From: Puniceicoccaceae bacterium
GTDB lineage: Bacteria > Verrucomicrobiota > Verrucomicrobiia > Opitutales > Coraliomargaritaceae
NCBI GenBank assembly: GCA_902587165.1
Contig: CACIKF010000001.1
Coordinates: 124,001 to 188,000, forward strand
Direction of reading: 5' to 3'
DNA: 64,000 bases
The notes under the pieces were generated by a model. It was not told the DNA's origin, made no database searches, and saw only the letters and a program-made list of their open reading frames with translations. Positions within the stretch are counted from its first letter, which is position 1. The number at the start of each line of letters is the position of its first letter. A program made the position numbers and the translations under genes. Shown here piece after piece: positions 26,852 to 34,118 of the stretch.

Positions 26852-27985
26852 TCAGGCTATCACGCAAGGCGCCTCTAGCCTCAATTCACTCTCAGCATCA
26901 AACAAATGCACCTCATCCAAATTCGGCTTCACGCTTAATGACTGGCCGATGTTCGATTGCACAATTCCAACTAATCGCACAACCAGCTTATCTCCATTTG
27001 AAACCGAAAGGTGGATAAAGCTTTCCGCACCCAAGGGCTCCCCAACCTCAACCTCTGCATGAATCGCCTGCGGGTCATCTGCCTCGCAAGCGGAAAAATG
27101 CTCAGGTCGCACTCCCAGCACTAGCGGTTTGCCTAGGTACGCTCGAGCGATCTCGCCCAAGCGGGCGGTGAGTTCTATCCGATTCGCTCCTGTTGCTTGA
27201 CTCACAAAATAATAGCCGCCATCGGCTTCCAGCACGGAGCCATGCAAAAAATTCATCTGCGGAAGACCGATAAAGCCCGCAGTAAACATATTGGCGGGAT
27301 TCTGATAAATGTTAATCGGTTCATCAACCTGCATGATTTCACCGTCCTTCATCACGCAGATCCGATCCCCCATAGTCATCGCCTCCGTCTGATCATGCGT
27401 CACATAAATCATGGTCGCGTTCAAACGCGCATGCAGCTTGGAGATTTCTGCACGCATCTGCACACGCATTTTAGCGTCTAAATTAGACAGCGGCTCATCG
27501 AACAGAAAGACATCTGGCTTACGGACGATCGCGCGGCCCAGCGCTACGCGTTGCCGCTGACCGCCAGAAAGCGCTTTTGGCTTACGGTTCAACATCGAGG
27601 TCAGTCCCAGAATGTCCGCGGCTTCTTCGACGCGTTGTTGAATCTCCGCTTTTGGAGTCTTCCGCAGCTTCAGCCCAAATGCCATATTGTCGGCAACCGT
27701 CATGTGTGGGTACAGTGCGTAATTCTGAAACACCATTGCGACACCACGATTCTTCGGCAGCACATCGTTCACAATGCGATCTCCAATACAAAGATCTCCT
27801 GAGGACGCTTCCTCTAAACCAGCAATCATACGCAAGGTGGTTGACTTACCGCAGCCCGAAGGGCCAACAAGCACCATGAATTCCTTGTCGCGTATTTCTA
27901 AATCAATCCCCTTCACCGCATAAAAGTTATCCTTTGTGCCGGGATTGTAGGTTTTTTTTAAATATTTAAGCGTGACGCCAGACAT
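26852..27985 (-). CDS. ABC transporter ATPase, MalK/UgpC/MsmX-like
   Basis: 377 residues. Walker A is GPSGCGKST (41-49), the signature is LSGGQRQRVALGRA (about 138), Walker B is VFLFDEPLSNLDA and the switch His is in YVTHDQTEAMT. A C-terminal TOBE-like regulatory domain follows (VLGVRPEHFS, HLFDAES). Length and order match the sugar-importer ATPases that serve two different permeases, so it should power the transporter formed by the two permease genes downstream. It is the first gene of the - strand run, facing the intergenic region at 27986-28356, which should hold its promoter. Confidence 0.95.
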   Translation of the reverse strand: MSGVTLKYLKKTYNPGTKDNFYAVKGIDLEIRDKEFMVLVGPSGCGKSTTLRMIAGLEEASSGDLCIGDRIVNDVLPKNRGVAMVFQNYALYPHMTVADNMAFGLKLRKTPKAEIQQRVEEAADILGLTSMLNRKPKALSGGQRQRVALGRAIVRKPDVFLFDEPLSNLDAKMRVQMRAEISKLHARLNATMIYVTHDQTEAMTMGDRICVMKDGEIMQVDEPINIYQNPANMFTAGFIGLPQMNFLHGSVLEADGGYYFVSQATGANRIELTARLGEIARAYLGKPLVLGVRPEHFSACEADDPQAIHAEVEVGEPLGAESFIHLSVSNGDKLVVRLVGIVQSNIGQSLSVKPNLDEVHLFDAESELRLEAPCVIA

Positions 27986-28356
27986 GAAACTAAAGGGATG
28001 TATTATTAAACAATGGTGTAAGGGGAGCAGGCCGCAGATCCAGGAAAAGTCTGCCTATCTGGATGATCATGGGTGTAGGCTAATTCTCAAACAAGCCGTC
28101 ACGAGTGATGGCAGATTCAGACATATTACAATGGGAACAGATGCCCAGCCCTGTCAAGTTCGATACACCTTTAACTGTGACACTAGGACATACGCTGCTG
28201 CCTAAAGATGGCTCATTCAAAACAACTATTATGACTCATAAAGATATGTATATGAGGTATAAAGCTAAACCTAGATTAAGAAAAATTAAATTTTAGATCA
28301 GTATCCAGATAGTCGTAATAAGACACAATATAGGCGCAAGATGACATTCTTAAATA
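27986..28356. other. divergent intergenic region, promoter region of the - strand run
   Basis: About 370 bases between the ATPase start (- strand) and the duplicated leader in front of the + strand sulfatases. It holds only short ORFs without recognisable domains; the longest, near 28105-28296, gives a 63-residue peptide rich in Lys/Met. An imperfect inverted repeat (TATGACTCAT and ATGAGGTATA) lies near 28230-28261 and could be a regulator site. I cannot place a convincing -35/-10 pair for the - strand. Confidence 0.35.
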
Positions 28357-28490
28357 GCACAATGCTCAAGCGCAACTTGACAGCGTCTAGCTAGTTTTAT
28401 TAAAGGGAGCAGCTTCCAGATTAAATTTATAAGACAAAGCGTAACAAATATGCATACTAAGCGCGTCATGAAATCCATTTTTCGCCGCCC
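28357..28490 (+). repeat. duplicated leader, copy A (upstream of sulfatase at 28516)
   Basis: This segment aligns with 30006-30135, with similar order throughout: GCAC(A/G)ATGCTC, then an AACTTGAC- or ATCTTACC-like block, then AGCTTCCA, TAAGACAA, CATACT, and finally ATGAAAT(C/T)CATTTTTC. The two copies differ by many substitutions and small indels, so the duplication is old. Both sit directly before a sulfatase gene, so the unit contains a promoter and the 5' end of a coding sequence. Confidence 0.65.
28377..28403 (+). promoter_or_regulatory. candidate promoter in leader copy A
   Basis: TTGACA at 28377-28382 matches the sigma70 -35 consensus. A TATTAA at 28398-28403, 15 bases further on, could be the -10. 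Copy B keeps a weaker version (CTTACC with GATTAA). Spacing is shorter than ideal and no experiment supports it. Confidence 0.35.
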
Positions 28491-28500
28491 TGCATCCTAA
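28468..28500 (+). pseudogene. truncated 10-codon sulfatase leader ORF
   Basis: ATG at 28468 begins an 11-codon frame (MKSIFRRPAS then TAA at 28498-28500). Its sequence matches the first codons of the sulfatase at 30111 (MKFIFHPLP). It is therefore best read as the broken 5' end of a duplicated sulfatase gene. It stops just before the real start of the 28516 gene. It could also act as a short translated leader. Confidence 0.5.
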
Positions 28501-28515
28501 GTGGTGACCTTATCT

Positions 28516-29997
28516 ATGAAATTACACTTAGTTTCTGTTCTCATTATCCTTACTAGCTGCGCTCTAATACGCGCTGAGCAACCGAATATCCTTTGGTTGT
28601 TTTGCGACGATATGGCAGTGAATGGCATCAGTGCATACGACAGCCGGTTCAGTGACATGAAGATCACGCCAAATATCGACCGCATCGCGGAAGAAGGTGT
28701 GCGTTTCGAACGCTGTTATGTCTCCAATTCAGTATGCGCGCCGAGTCGTGCGACCTTATTGACGGGTAAACACAGTCACAAGAACGGTAAGTATGGTAAT
28801 ATCGAGCCCTATAATCATGACCAGATGCAGTTCCAAAAGCTAATCGGGCAGGGCGGTTATCAATCAGCGATTATCGGTAAGACACACCTTCCGGGTTCGA
28901 TTCAGGGCTTCGACTATTGGGAAACGCTACCGGGACACGGACTATATGAGAATCCCGCATTTATTACGGCGGAGGGTAAGGTAAGGTTCGAAGGTCACTC
29001 TTCCGACGTCATCGCGGATCGTGCATTGAACTGGTATAACACGAAGCGTGACCCAGAGAAACCTTTCATTTTGATGGTGCATTTTAAGGCGCCGCACCGC
29101 GACTGGACTCCGGCGCCCCGGTTTGTCGAAGCGTTCAAGGAGGCAAGTTTCCCCGAGCCAGATACACTCTTTGATAATTATGCTACGCGTGAGCGCGCAG
29201 CTGCGCACGCGATGGGCATAGGAGCGCACATGAAGATCGGTTCCGACTTGAAAGCCGACCATTGGCCGCATCGCAGCTATTTGTTGGATGAGAACCTTAA
29301 AGGCGAAGCGCTCGTACGCGCTAAGTATCAAGCCTACATGCGCGACTACTTTGCCTGTGTAGCGGGTGTGGACGAAAATGTGGGTCGTTTGGTTCAGCAG
29401 CTCAAGGATGATGGACTGTATGACAATACCATCGTCATGTTTTCGTCCGACCAGGGCTTTTATCTAGGCGAGCACGGATGGTTCGATAAGCGCTGGATGT
29501 ATGAGGAATCCTTTCGCACTCCCTTTGTTGCCAAGTGGAAGGGTGTGATTGAGCCGAGTACAGTGAACGAAGACCTCGCGCAGAACATCGACTTTGCCCC
29601 GACCTTCCTCGATATCGCAGGTGTCGCTGCTCCCGAGGATATGCAAGGCGAGAGCCTAGTGCCACTCTTTGGAGGACAAACTCCAGACGACTGGAGAACG
29701 AGCCTTTATTATCACTACTACATGGAAGGACATGGCACGACACGCCATGAAGGTGTTAGCGATGGCAACTATAAGTTTATCCGCTTCTATGGACGGAAAA
29801 CCAAGGGCGAAGATGTGTTTGAGCTATATGATTTAAACAAGGATCCCGCCGAGATGAACAATGTCTATGGTAATCCCGAAATGGCTGGAAAGCTTGCAAA
29901 AATGAAGGCGGAACTCGCTCTGCTAAGAGACTATTACGATGTTCCTGACGAGGAAGTCGTGATGATGAAGCGCGAGAAAAAAGAAAAAAGTAAGTAA
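28516..29997 (+). CDS. exported type I sulfatase
   Basis: 493 residues from the ATG at 28516; an in-frame GTG at 28501 is possible but the ATG is followed directly by a good signal peptide (LHLVSVLIILTSCALIRA). The formylglycine site is C-A-P-S-R (Cys74), followed by ATLLTGKHSHKNG. The metal site is C-D-D-M. G-K-T-H, F-K-A-P-H-R and S-S-D-Q-G-F-Y-L-G-E-H-G complete the active site; the last block, with FDKRWMYEES, is typical of a subgroup of polysaccharide sulfatases. It is one of only two + strand sulfatases, transcribed away from the transporter operon, behind the duplicated leader. Confidence 0.92.
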   Translation: MKLHLVSVLIILTSCALIRAEQPNILWLFCDDMAVNGISAYDSRFSDMKITPNIDRIAEEGVRFERCYVSNSVCAPSRATLLTGKHSHKNGKYGNIEPYNHDQMQFQKLIGQGGYQSAIIGKTHLPGSIQGFDYWETLPGHGLYENPAFITAEGKVRFEGHSSDVIADRALNWYNTKRDPEKPFILMVHFKAPHRDWTPAPRFVEAFKEASFPEPDTLFDNYATRERAAAHAMGIGAHMKIGSDLKADHWPHRSYLLDENLKGEALVRAKYQAYMRDYFACVAGVDENVGRLVQQLKDDGLYDNTIVMFSSDQGFYLGEHGWFDKRWMYEESFRTPFVAKWKGVIEPSTVNEDLAQNIDFAPTFLDIAGVAAPEDMQGESLVPLFGGQTPDDWRTSLYYHYYMEGHGTTRHEGVSDGNYKFIRFYGRKTKGEDVFELYDLNKDPAEMNNVYGNPEMAGKLAKMKAELALLRDYYDVPDEEVVMMKREKKEKSK

Positions 29998-30005
29998 AGA
30001 AATTG

Positions 30006-30135
30006 GCACGATGCTCCTGCGAATCTTACCCGCCTGTAGTTAGATTAAAACTTGTAGCTTCCAAATCAAATTGTAAGACAAGCGTAGTAGATTTACATAC
30101 TTAATGCGTTATGAAATTCATTTTTCACCCACTGC
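30006..30135 (+). repeat. duplicated leader, copy B (upstream of sulfatase at 30111)
   Basis: Second copy of the segment at 28357-28490. It starts 9 bases after the stop of the preceding sulfatase and runs through the start codon and about the first 8 codons of the next one. The AGCTTCCA (30056), TAAGACAA and ATGAAATTCATTTTTC blocks match copy A. Here the start codon opens a full-length gene. Confidence 0.65.
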
Positions 30136-31463
30136 CCCTAGCCCTCCTGTTTATCTTCTCTCTGCAAACAGTTGACGCAGGCCCACCTGCGGTAAGCTTG
30201 CCGAAACCAAACATCGTCCTAATCATGGCCGACGACCTCGGTCTTGAAACGATGGGGTCTTACGAGGGCACCTCCTATAAAACACCCAACCTAGACCGTC
30301 TAGCCGCCAACGGCGCTCGGTTTGAACATTGTTACTCACAGCCCATATGCACCCCCTCGCGTGTGCAACTCATGACTGGTCAATATAATGTCCGAAACTA
30401 CATAAAGTTCGCCCTACTACCTCGCGATGAGGTCACTTTCGCCCACAAACTGAAAGCGGAAGGTTACGCCACATGTATCGCAGGCAAATGGCAATTAGGC
30501 AGGGAGAAAGATGCACCCCAGCACTTCGGTTTCGACGAAGCATTGCTCTGGCAACACACTCGTGATGGGCGCATGAAAATTGATGGCAGACGTATCGATA
30601 AGCGCTATGAAAATCCGATCCTTGAGAAGAACGGCGAGCCCTTGGCATACAATGATGGTGAATTTGCCCCCGACCTAATGGTCGACTTCATCCTCGACTT
30701 CATTGAGCGTAAAGCGAAACAACCCTTCTTAGTTTATTACCCAATGATACTCACTCACTGCCCTTTCGTGCCGACCCCACACTCCGAGGACTGGGACCCC
30801 ACTAGTGCCGGATCCCCCACCCATAAAGGCGACAAAACGTACTTCGCCGATATGGTCGAATATGTCGATCACCTCGTTGGTAAAATTGAAGCAGGACTCG
30901 AGCGGCATGGACTCCTCGAAAACACCTACCTGATTTTCACGGGCGACAACGGCACAGACCGTACTGTCGTTTCGATGCTCAAGGGCGAGCCCTTTCCAGG
31001 GCGTAAAGGTACCTTAACCAATGGCGGCACCCACGTCCCTCTGATCGTCTCCCGCCCAGATACAGTCCCAGCAAAAGTGCACAATGACCTGATCGACTTC
31101 AGCGACTTTCTGCCGACCTTCTGCGAGATTGCAAATAGCAGCACAGATGGACTCACCCTTGACGGAAATAGTTTCTTGCCACAGCTACACGGCGAAACGG
31201 GTAACCCACGAGAATTCGTCTATTGCTGGTATAACCGGGATATGGAGCCTGGCAAAACGCAAGTCACCGCCCGTAACCAGCGTTACAAGCTCTACAAAGG
31301 CGGCAAGTTCTACGATGTCCCGAACGACCTACAAGAAAAGCAACCACTCGGCACTAATAGTCTGACGCCCAAACAAGTCGCGATCAAAGGAGAATTACAG
31401 GATGTGTTGGATCATTACGAACAGTTTGATCGCCTAGCCCAGGTCATTGACGGGCGCCAATAG
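30111..31463 (+). CDS. exported type I sulfatase (GKWQ type)
   Basis: 450 residues with a signal peptide (FHPLPLALLFIFSLQTVDA). The formylglycine site is C-T-P-S-R (Cys80), followed by VQLMTGQYN. A-D-D-L-G and T-G-D-N-G supply metal ligands. The Lys motif reads G-K-W-Q-L-G, with Gln in place of the common His, a variant seen in some sulfatase subgroups. The opposite His is in LTHCPFVP, and K-G-T-L-T-N-G-G is present. It is shorter than its neighbours and not closely similar to the 28516 gene even though their leaders are duplicates. It is probably exported to act on the polysaccharide. Confidence 0.92.
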   Translation: MKFIFHPLPLALLFIFSLQTVDAGPPAVSLPKPNIVLIMADDLGLETMGSYEGTSYKTPNLDRLAANGARFEHCYSQPICTPSRVQLMTGQYNVRNYIKFALLPRDEVTFAHKLKAEGYATCIAGKWQLGREKDAPQHFGFDEALLWQHTRDGRMKIDGRRIDKRYENPILEKNGEPLAYNDGEFAPDLMVDFILDFIERKAKQPFLVYYPMILTHCPFVPTPHSEDWDPTSAGSPTHKGDKTYFADMVEYVDHLVGKIEAGLERHGLLENTYLIFTGDNGTDRTVVSMLKGEPFPGRKGTLTNGGTHVPLIVSRPDTVPAKVHNDLIDFSDFLPTFCEIANSSTDGLTLDGNSFLPQLHGETGNPREFVYCWYNRDMEPGKTQVTARNQRYKLYKGGKFYDVPNDLQEKQPLGTNSLTPKQVAIKGELQDVLDHYEQFDRLAQVIDGRQ

Positions 31464-31488
31464 AATATTCGAATCTTATGAGCATCCA

Positions 31489-31523
31489 GCACAACTTGCC
31501 CGCGCCTGGCTATTTTGATTAAT
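31489..31523. repeat. third, partial copy of the leader element
   Basis: GCACAACTTGCCCGCGCC, then TGGCTATTTTGATTAA, aligns with GCGCAACTTGACAGCGTC, then TAGCTAGTTTTATTAA, at 28370-28404 of copy A. It has about six differences and one gap. It lies downstream of the second + strand sulfatase and runs into the esterase fragment on the other strand. This marks the right edge of the duplication mosaic. Confidence 0.55.
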
Positions 31524-31571
31524 CCAAAATATCGAGCAGCATCACTTCTATGAAGGCACCGCCTGCATTGT
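31519..31571 (-). pseudogene. esterase 3' remnant (copy of the end of the gene at 33125)
   Basis: Read on the - strand this gives NAGGAFIEVMLLDILD followed by TAA at 31519-31521. The intact esterase at 33125-34027 ends NAGGALTEVMLLEFLNQSNP. At DNA level 31532-31571 matches 33150-33189 at 36 of 40 positions. The rest of the esterase gene is absent here, so this is a decayed 3' end left after duplication and deletion. It lies just after the stop of the sulfatase at 31581. Confidence 0.8.
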
Positions 31572-31580
31572 TTGTGTCAG

Positions 31581-33128
31581 TTATTTATTTTTGTCCACCT
31601 CCAGTTTTTTCATCGCCCTGCCTTGATTCAGTTCAGAGTCGAGACGTGCAAATTCCGAGCGCATGAGCTCTAACTTATCCGGCAAACTTGTGCTCAATTC
31701 CTGACTTTCAATGCGGTCTTCCTTAAGATTATAAAGCTTGTTGAAGTTGACCAATTTCCAATCCCCCCGCACCAGTGCGGTTTTATCATTAGTAAAATTC
31801 TGGTAGAAGTATTTGTGCTCTGCACGTGGCTTACCTGTGAATGAAGGGACTAGACTAATGCCTCGGGCAGGGCCAAGTGCTGGTCCTGACAATTGCTGGG
31901 TCTTCGGGTCATATTCCTTAGGATACTCAATACCAGCAAGTTCACGAAAAGTCGCATGAATGTCCACAAGATGACCGCGCTGGCGATTGAACGTCGCTGG
32001 AACGGTGATCCCATTCGGCCAATGCACAATCATCGGAGTCGCGATGCCGCCCTCGAACTGGCTTTGTTTATACCCTTGAAACGGCGTATTACAAGCCTTT
32101 GCCCAGGCTGCCGGATAGCACCAATATGAGCGTTCATCCCAAGGCATGTAGTTATTTTTCTTAGTCGGCCCACGTGTGCGATCAAAGGGGCAGGCGCCGT
32201 TGTCACTTAAGAAGATGATCAAGGTATCCTCGTAGATGCCTTGGTCTTTTAGTGTTTCGACTAAGCGACCGACTTGCTGATCCACGACATCAATCATCGC
32301 CGCATAGGTTGCCATTCGCAGATCCATATCGATCTTTTTCGCTTCGCTCAATTGATCCCAGCCGCCAATGACTTTCTCGCTATTGGAAAATTCCACGTCG
32401 GCATCGATGATTCCGAGTTCTTTCATGCGGGCAAAGCGGTCGTCACGCACTTTCTGCCAACCATCCATGTACTTACCCTGGTACTTCAACACCTCTTCTC
32501 TCGGCGCGTGCAAGGGATAGTGCGGCGCATTGTAGGCCATATACATGAAGAAAGGCTTCGCCCTATCTCGCTCCTCAATAAATTGTATGCCGTAATCGGT
32601 AAAGGAATGGGTGCTATAGAAATCGTCCGGTAAGTCCGACGGCTCCAAGGCGACTTCATCGAGATGGTAAGAGAAGCCCCCCTTGGTGCCTTCGCCATTA
32701 AAAAAATTAGTCGCGCCTTCATGGAACCCGAAGTAGCGATCGAAGCCGCGCTGCATCGGCGAACCGAATAAGTGCCACTTTCCCAATGCAAAATTCTGAT
32801 ACCCAGCCAATGCCAGATTTTCTGGAATCGTAATCACACCCTTACCTTGAAACACACCGTCCTCGACATGAAAGCGACCAGTCATTAATGCCGTGCGTGA
32901 GGTTTCACACTTCGCGTTGTTTGAAAACTGCGTAAATAAAACCCCCTCGGAGGCGAGCCTATCAATATTCGGCGTGTTGATCTCGCCGCCGAAGCAGCCA
33001 AGATCGGAGTAGCCCATATCATCCACGAGCACCAATAGGATATTGGGCTTCGTCGCAGCGGATGTGACCGAGAGCAGTGCTGCGGCTAGTAACAGAAAGC
33101 CGGATAGAATTCGCGTGGTATCAATCAT
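31581..33128 (-). CDS. sulfatase-like protein with C-E-T-S-R active site
   Basis: 515 residues with a signal peptide (ILSGFLLLAAALLSVTSA). The opening VDDMGYSDLGCFGGEI, G-K-W-H-L, Y-N-A-P-H and S-D-N-G-A are intact and resemble the AtsA-like group (also at 17202 and 35679). The maturation site reads C-E-T-S-R (Cys74 to Arg78), with Thr where Pro or Ala is required by known formylglycine-generating systems. Cys itself is kept. The protein is otherwise complete, so maturation by a relaxed enzyme is possible. The ATG overlaps the TGA of the upstream esterase (ATGA), so the two are translationally coupled. A fragment of a second esterase copy follows it. Confidence 0.87.
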   Translation of the reverse strand: MIDTTRILSGFLLLAAALLSVTSAATKPNILLVLVDDMGYSDLGCFGGEINTPNIDRLASEGVLFTQFSNNAKCETSRTALMTGRFHVEDGVFQGKGVITIPENLALAGYQNFALGKWHLFGSPMQRGFDRYFGFHEGATNFFNGEGTKGGFSYHLDEVALEPSDLPDDFYSTHSFTDYGIQFIEERDRAKPFFMYMAYNAPHYPLHAPREEVLKYQGKYMDGWQKVRDDRFARMKELGIIDADVEFSNSEKVIGGWDQLSEAKKIDMDLRMATYAAMIDVVDQQVGRLVETLKDQGIYEDTLIIFLSDNGACPFDRTRGPTKKNNYMPWDERSYWCYPAAWAKACNTPFQGYKQSQFEGGIATPMIVHWPNGITVPATFNRQRGHLVDIHATFRELAGIEYPKEYDPKTQQLSGPALGPARGISLVPSFTGKPRAEHKYFYQNFTNDKTALVRGDWKLVNFNKLYNLKEDRIESQELSTSLPDKLELMRSEFARLDSELNQGRAMKKLEVDKNK

Positions 33129-34027
33129 GGGTTCGATTGGTTCAGAAATTCAAGCAGCATCACTTCTGTGAGGGCACCGCCTGCATTATGCGCACGTGTC
33201 TTCATATTATAATGAACCACTGCACCGTCGAGGTAGCTGAAGACATTCATCTCCTCGCTCGATTCGCTAGGCTGGTTCAATTGCTCACCTTTATAGCCAT
33301 AGTGCTGCGCCCAAAGAAAGGCGGAGCGCTCTGCATCCACGAAAGCCAGTTTTCCATCCTTGGCACGAATCCCCTTCGATGGACCACCCGCATAGGGCAC
33401 AAGCTTATCATTGGCACCTGAAACATTCATCAGGCACTTTCCTTTCAAGGGAACGACAGATTCGGTATAATTGTTATCAAGCCCCTTCGCTTTGAAAGCA
33501 GTGCCATCATGCTGCCAAGCATTCAACTGGCTGACAACCGTGATGTAATGACTAAAATGATCTAGCTTCGTCTCGATCGCGAATTGATTGACTAAAGCCG
33601 CGCCGTTGGAGCTGCCCATCAATACCGCATCACTGTCTTTCACATTCGAATACTCCGTAAGCTTAGTAACGATCGCCTCAATAAACTCGCGATCTGGTGC
33701 CTGTGAGCGCTCCGATACAATATTCCAACTCTTCAAATAGCCCTGCGCAAAGACCATGTTATAGCGTTTGGATAGTTTCTTATGCCGCTTTATAAAGCCT
33801 TGCATCGACCTCTCTGCGTTGCCGCCGTTGCCATGCAAGAAGATGAACAGCGGCAAGGGCTCCACACTATCAGGCGCATGCACAAAATAGCTGCGCTCAT
33901 AATCCTGCTCCTGCGACCAATCTTGATTGATCGTATAAGATCCCGACTGCAATTCCGAAGCTAAGCCGACTAAGTGGCTCCCAATTAATAGGGCGATAAA
34001 ATGAAATGTACGTGAGGATTTAGACAT
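33125..34027 (-). CDS. exported alpha/beta-hydrolase, feruloyl/acetyl esterase-like
   Basis: 300 residues from the ATG at 34027. The frame stays open upstream to 34216, but that would overlap the preceding sulfatase gene; the ATG chosen is followed by a signal peptide (FHFIALLIGSHLVGLA). The fold motifs are F-L-H-G-N-G-G-N (oxyanion) and G-S-S-N-G (nucleophile Ser). A catalytic Asp/His pair is likely in SGANDKLVPYAGG and VVHYNM. It resembles the PHB-depolymerase/feruloyl esterase group (LpqC-like). It probably strips acyl groups from the glycan. It is coupled to the next gene through an ATGA overlap at 33125-33128. Confidence 0.78.
   Translation of the reverse strand: MSKSSRTFHFIALLIGSHLVGLASELQSGSYTINQDWSQEQDYERSYFVHAPDSVEPLPLFIFLHGNGGNAERSMQGFIKRHKKLSKRYNMVFAQGYLKSWNIVSERSQAPDREFIEAIVTKLTEYSNVKDSDAVLMGSSNGAALVNQFAIETKLDHFSHYITVVSQLNAWQHDGTAFKAKGLDNNYTESVVPLKGKCLMNVSGANDKLVPYAGGPSKGIRAKDGKLAFVDAERSAFLWAQHYGYKGEQLNQPSESSEEMNVFSYLDGAVVHYNMKTRAHNAGGALTEVMLLEFLNQSNP
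33150..33189 (-). repeat. intact partner of the 40-bp direct repeat inside the esterase gene
   Basis: These 40 bases, within the esterase C-terminal codons, match 31532-31571 at 36 positions. The two copies lie 1618 bases apart in the same orientation and flank the C-E-T-S-R sulfatase gene. Confidence 0.8.
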
Positions 34028-34118
34028 AAGAATAGGCAATAGTAATATTATCAGTAGGGCATACAGACAACTAATCATAGTTGTAAAGAATAGGTCAATG
34101 GCTTCTAATGCTAGCTCA

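Noticed and set aside
28105-28296. 63-residue ORF in the divergent intergenic region
   Set aside because: No recognisable domain, no ribosome binding site I trust and overlap with another short frame. Probably chance.
28370-28404. Integron attC-like site in the repeated leader
   Set aside because: I looked for the R-box core sites (RYYYAAC and GTTRRRY) and did not find a matching pair or a long hairpin. The repeats are better explained by duplication.
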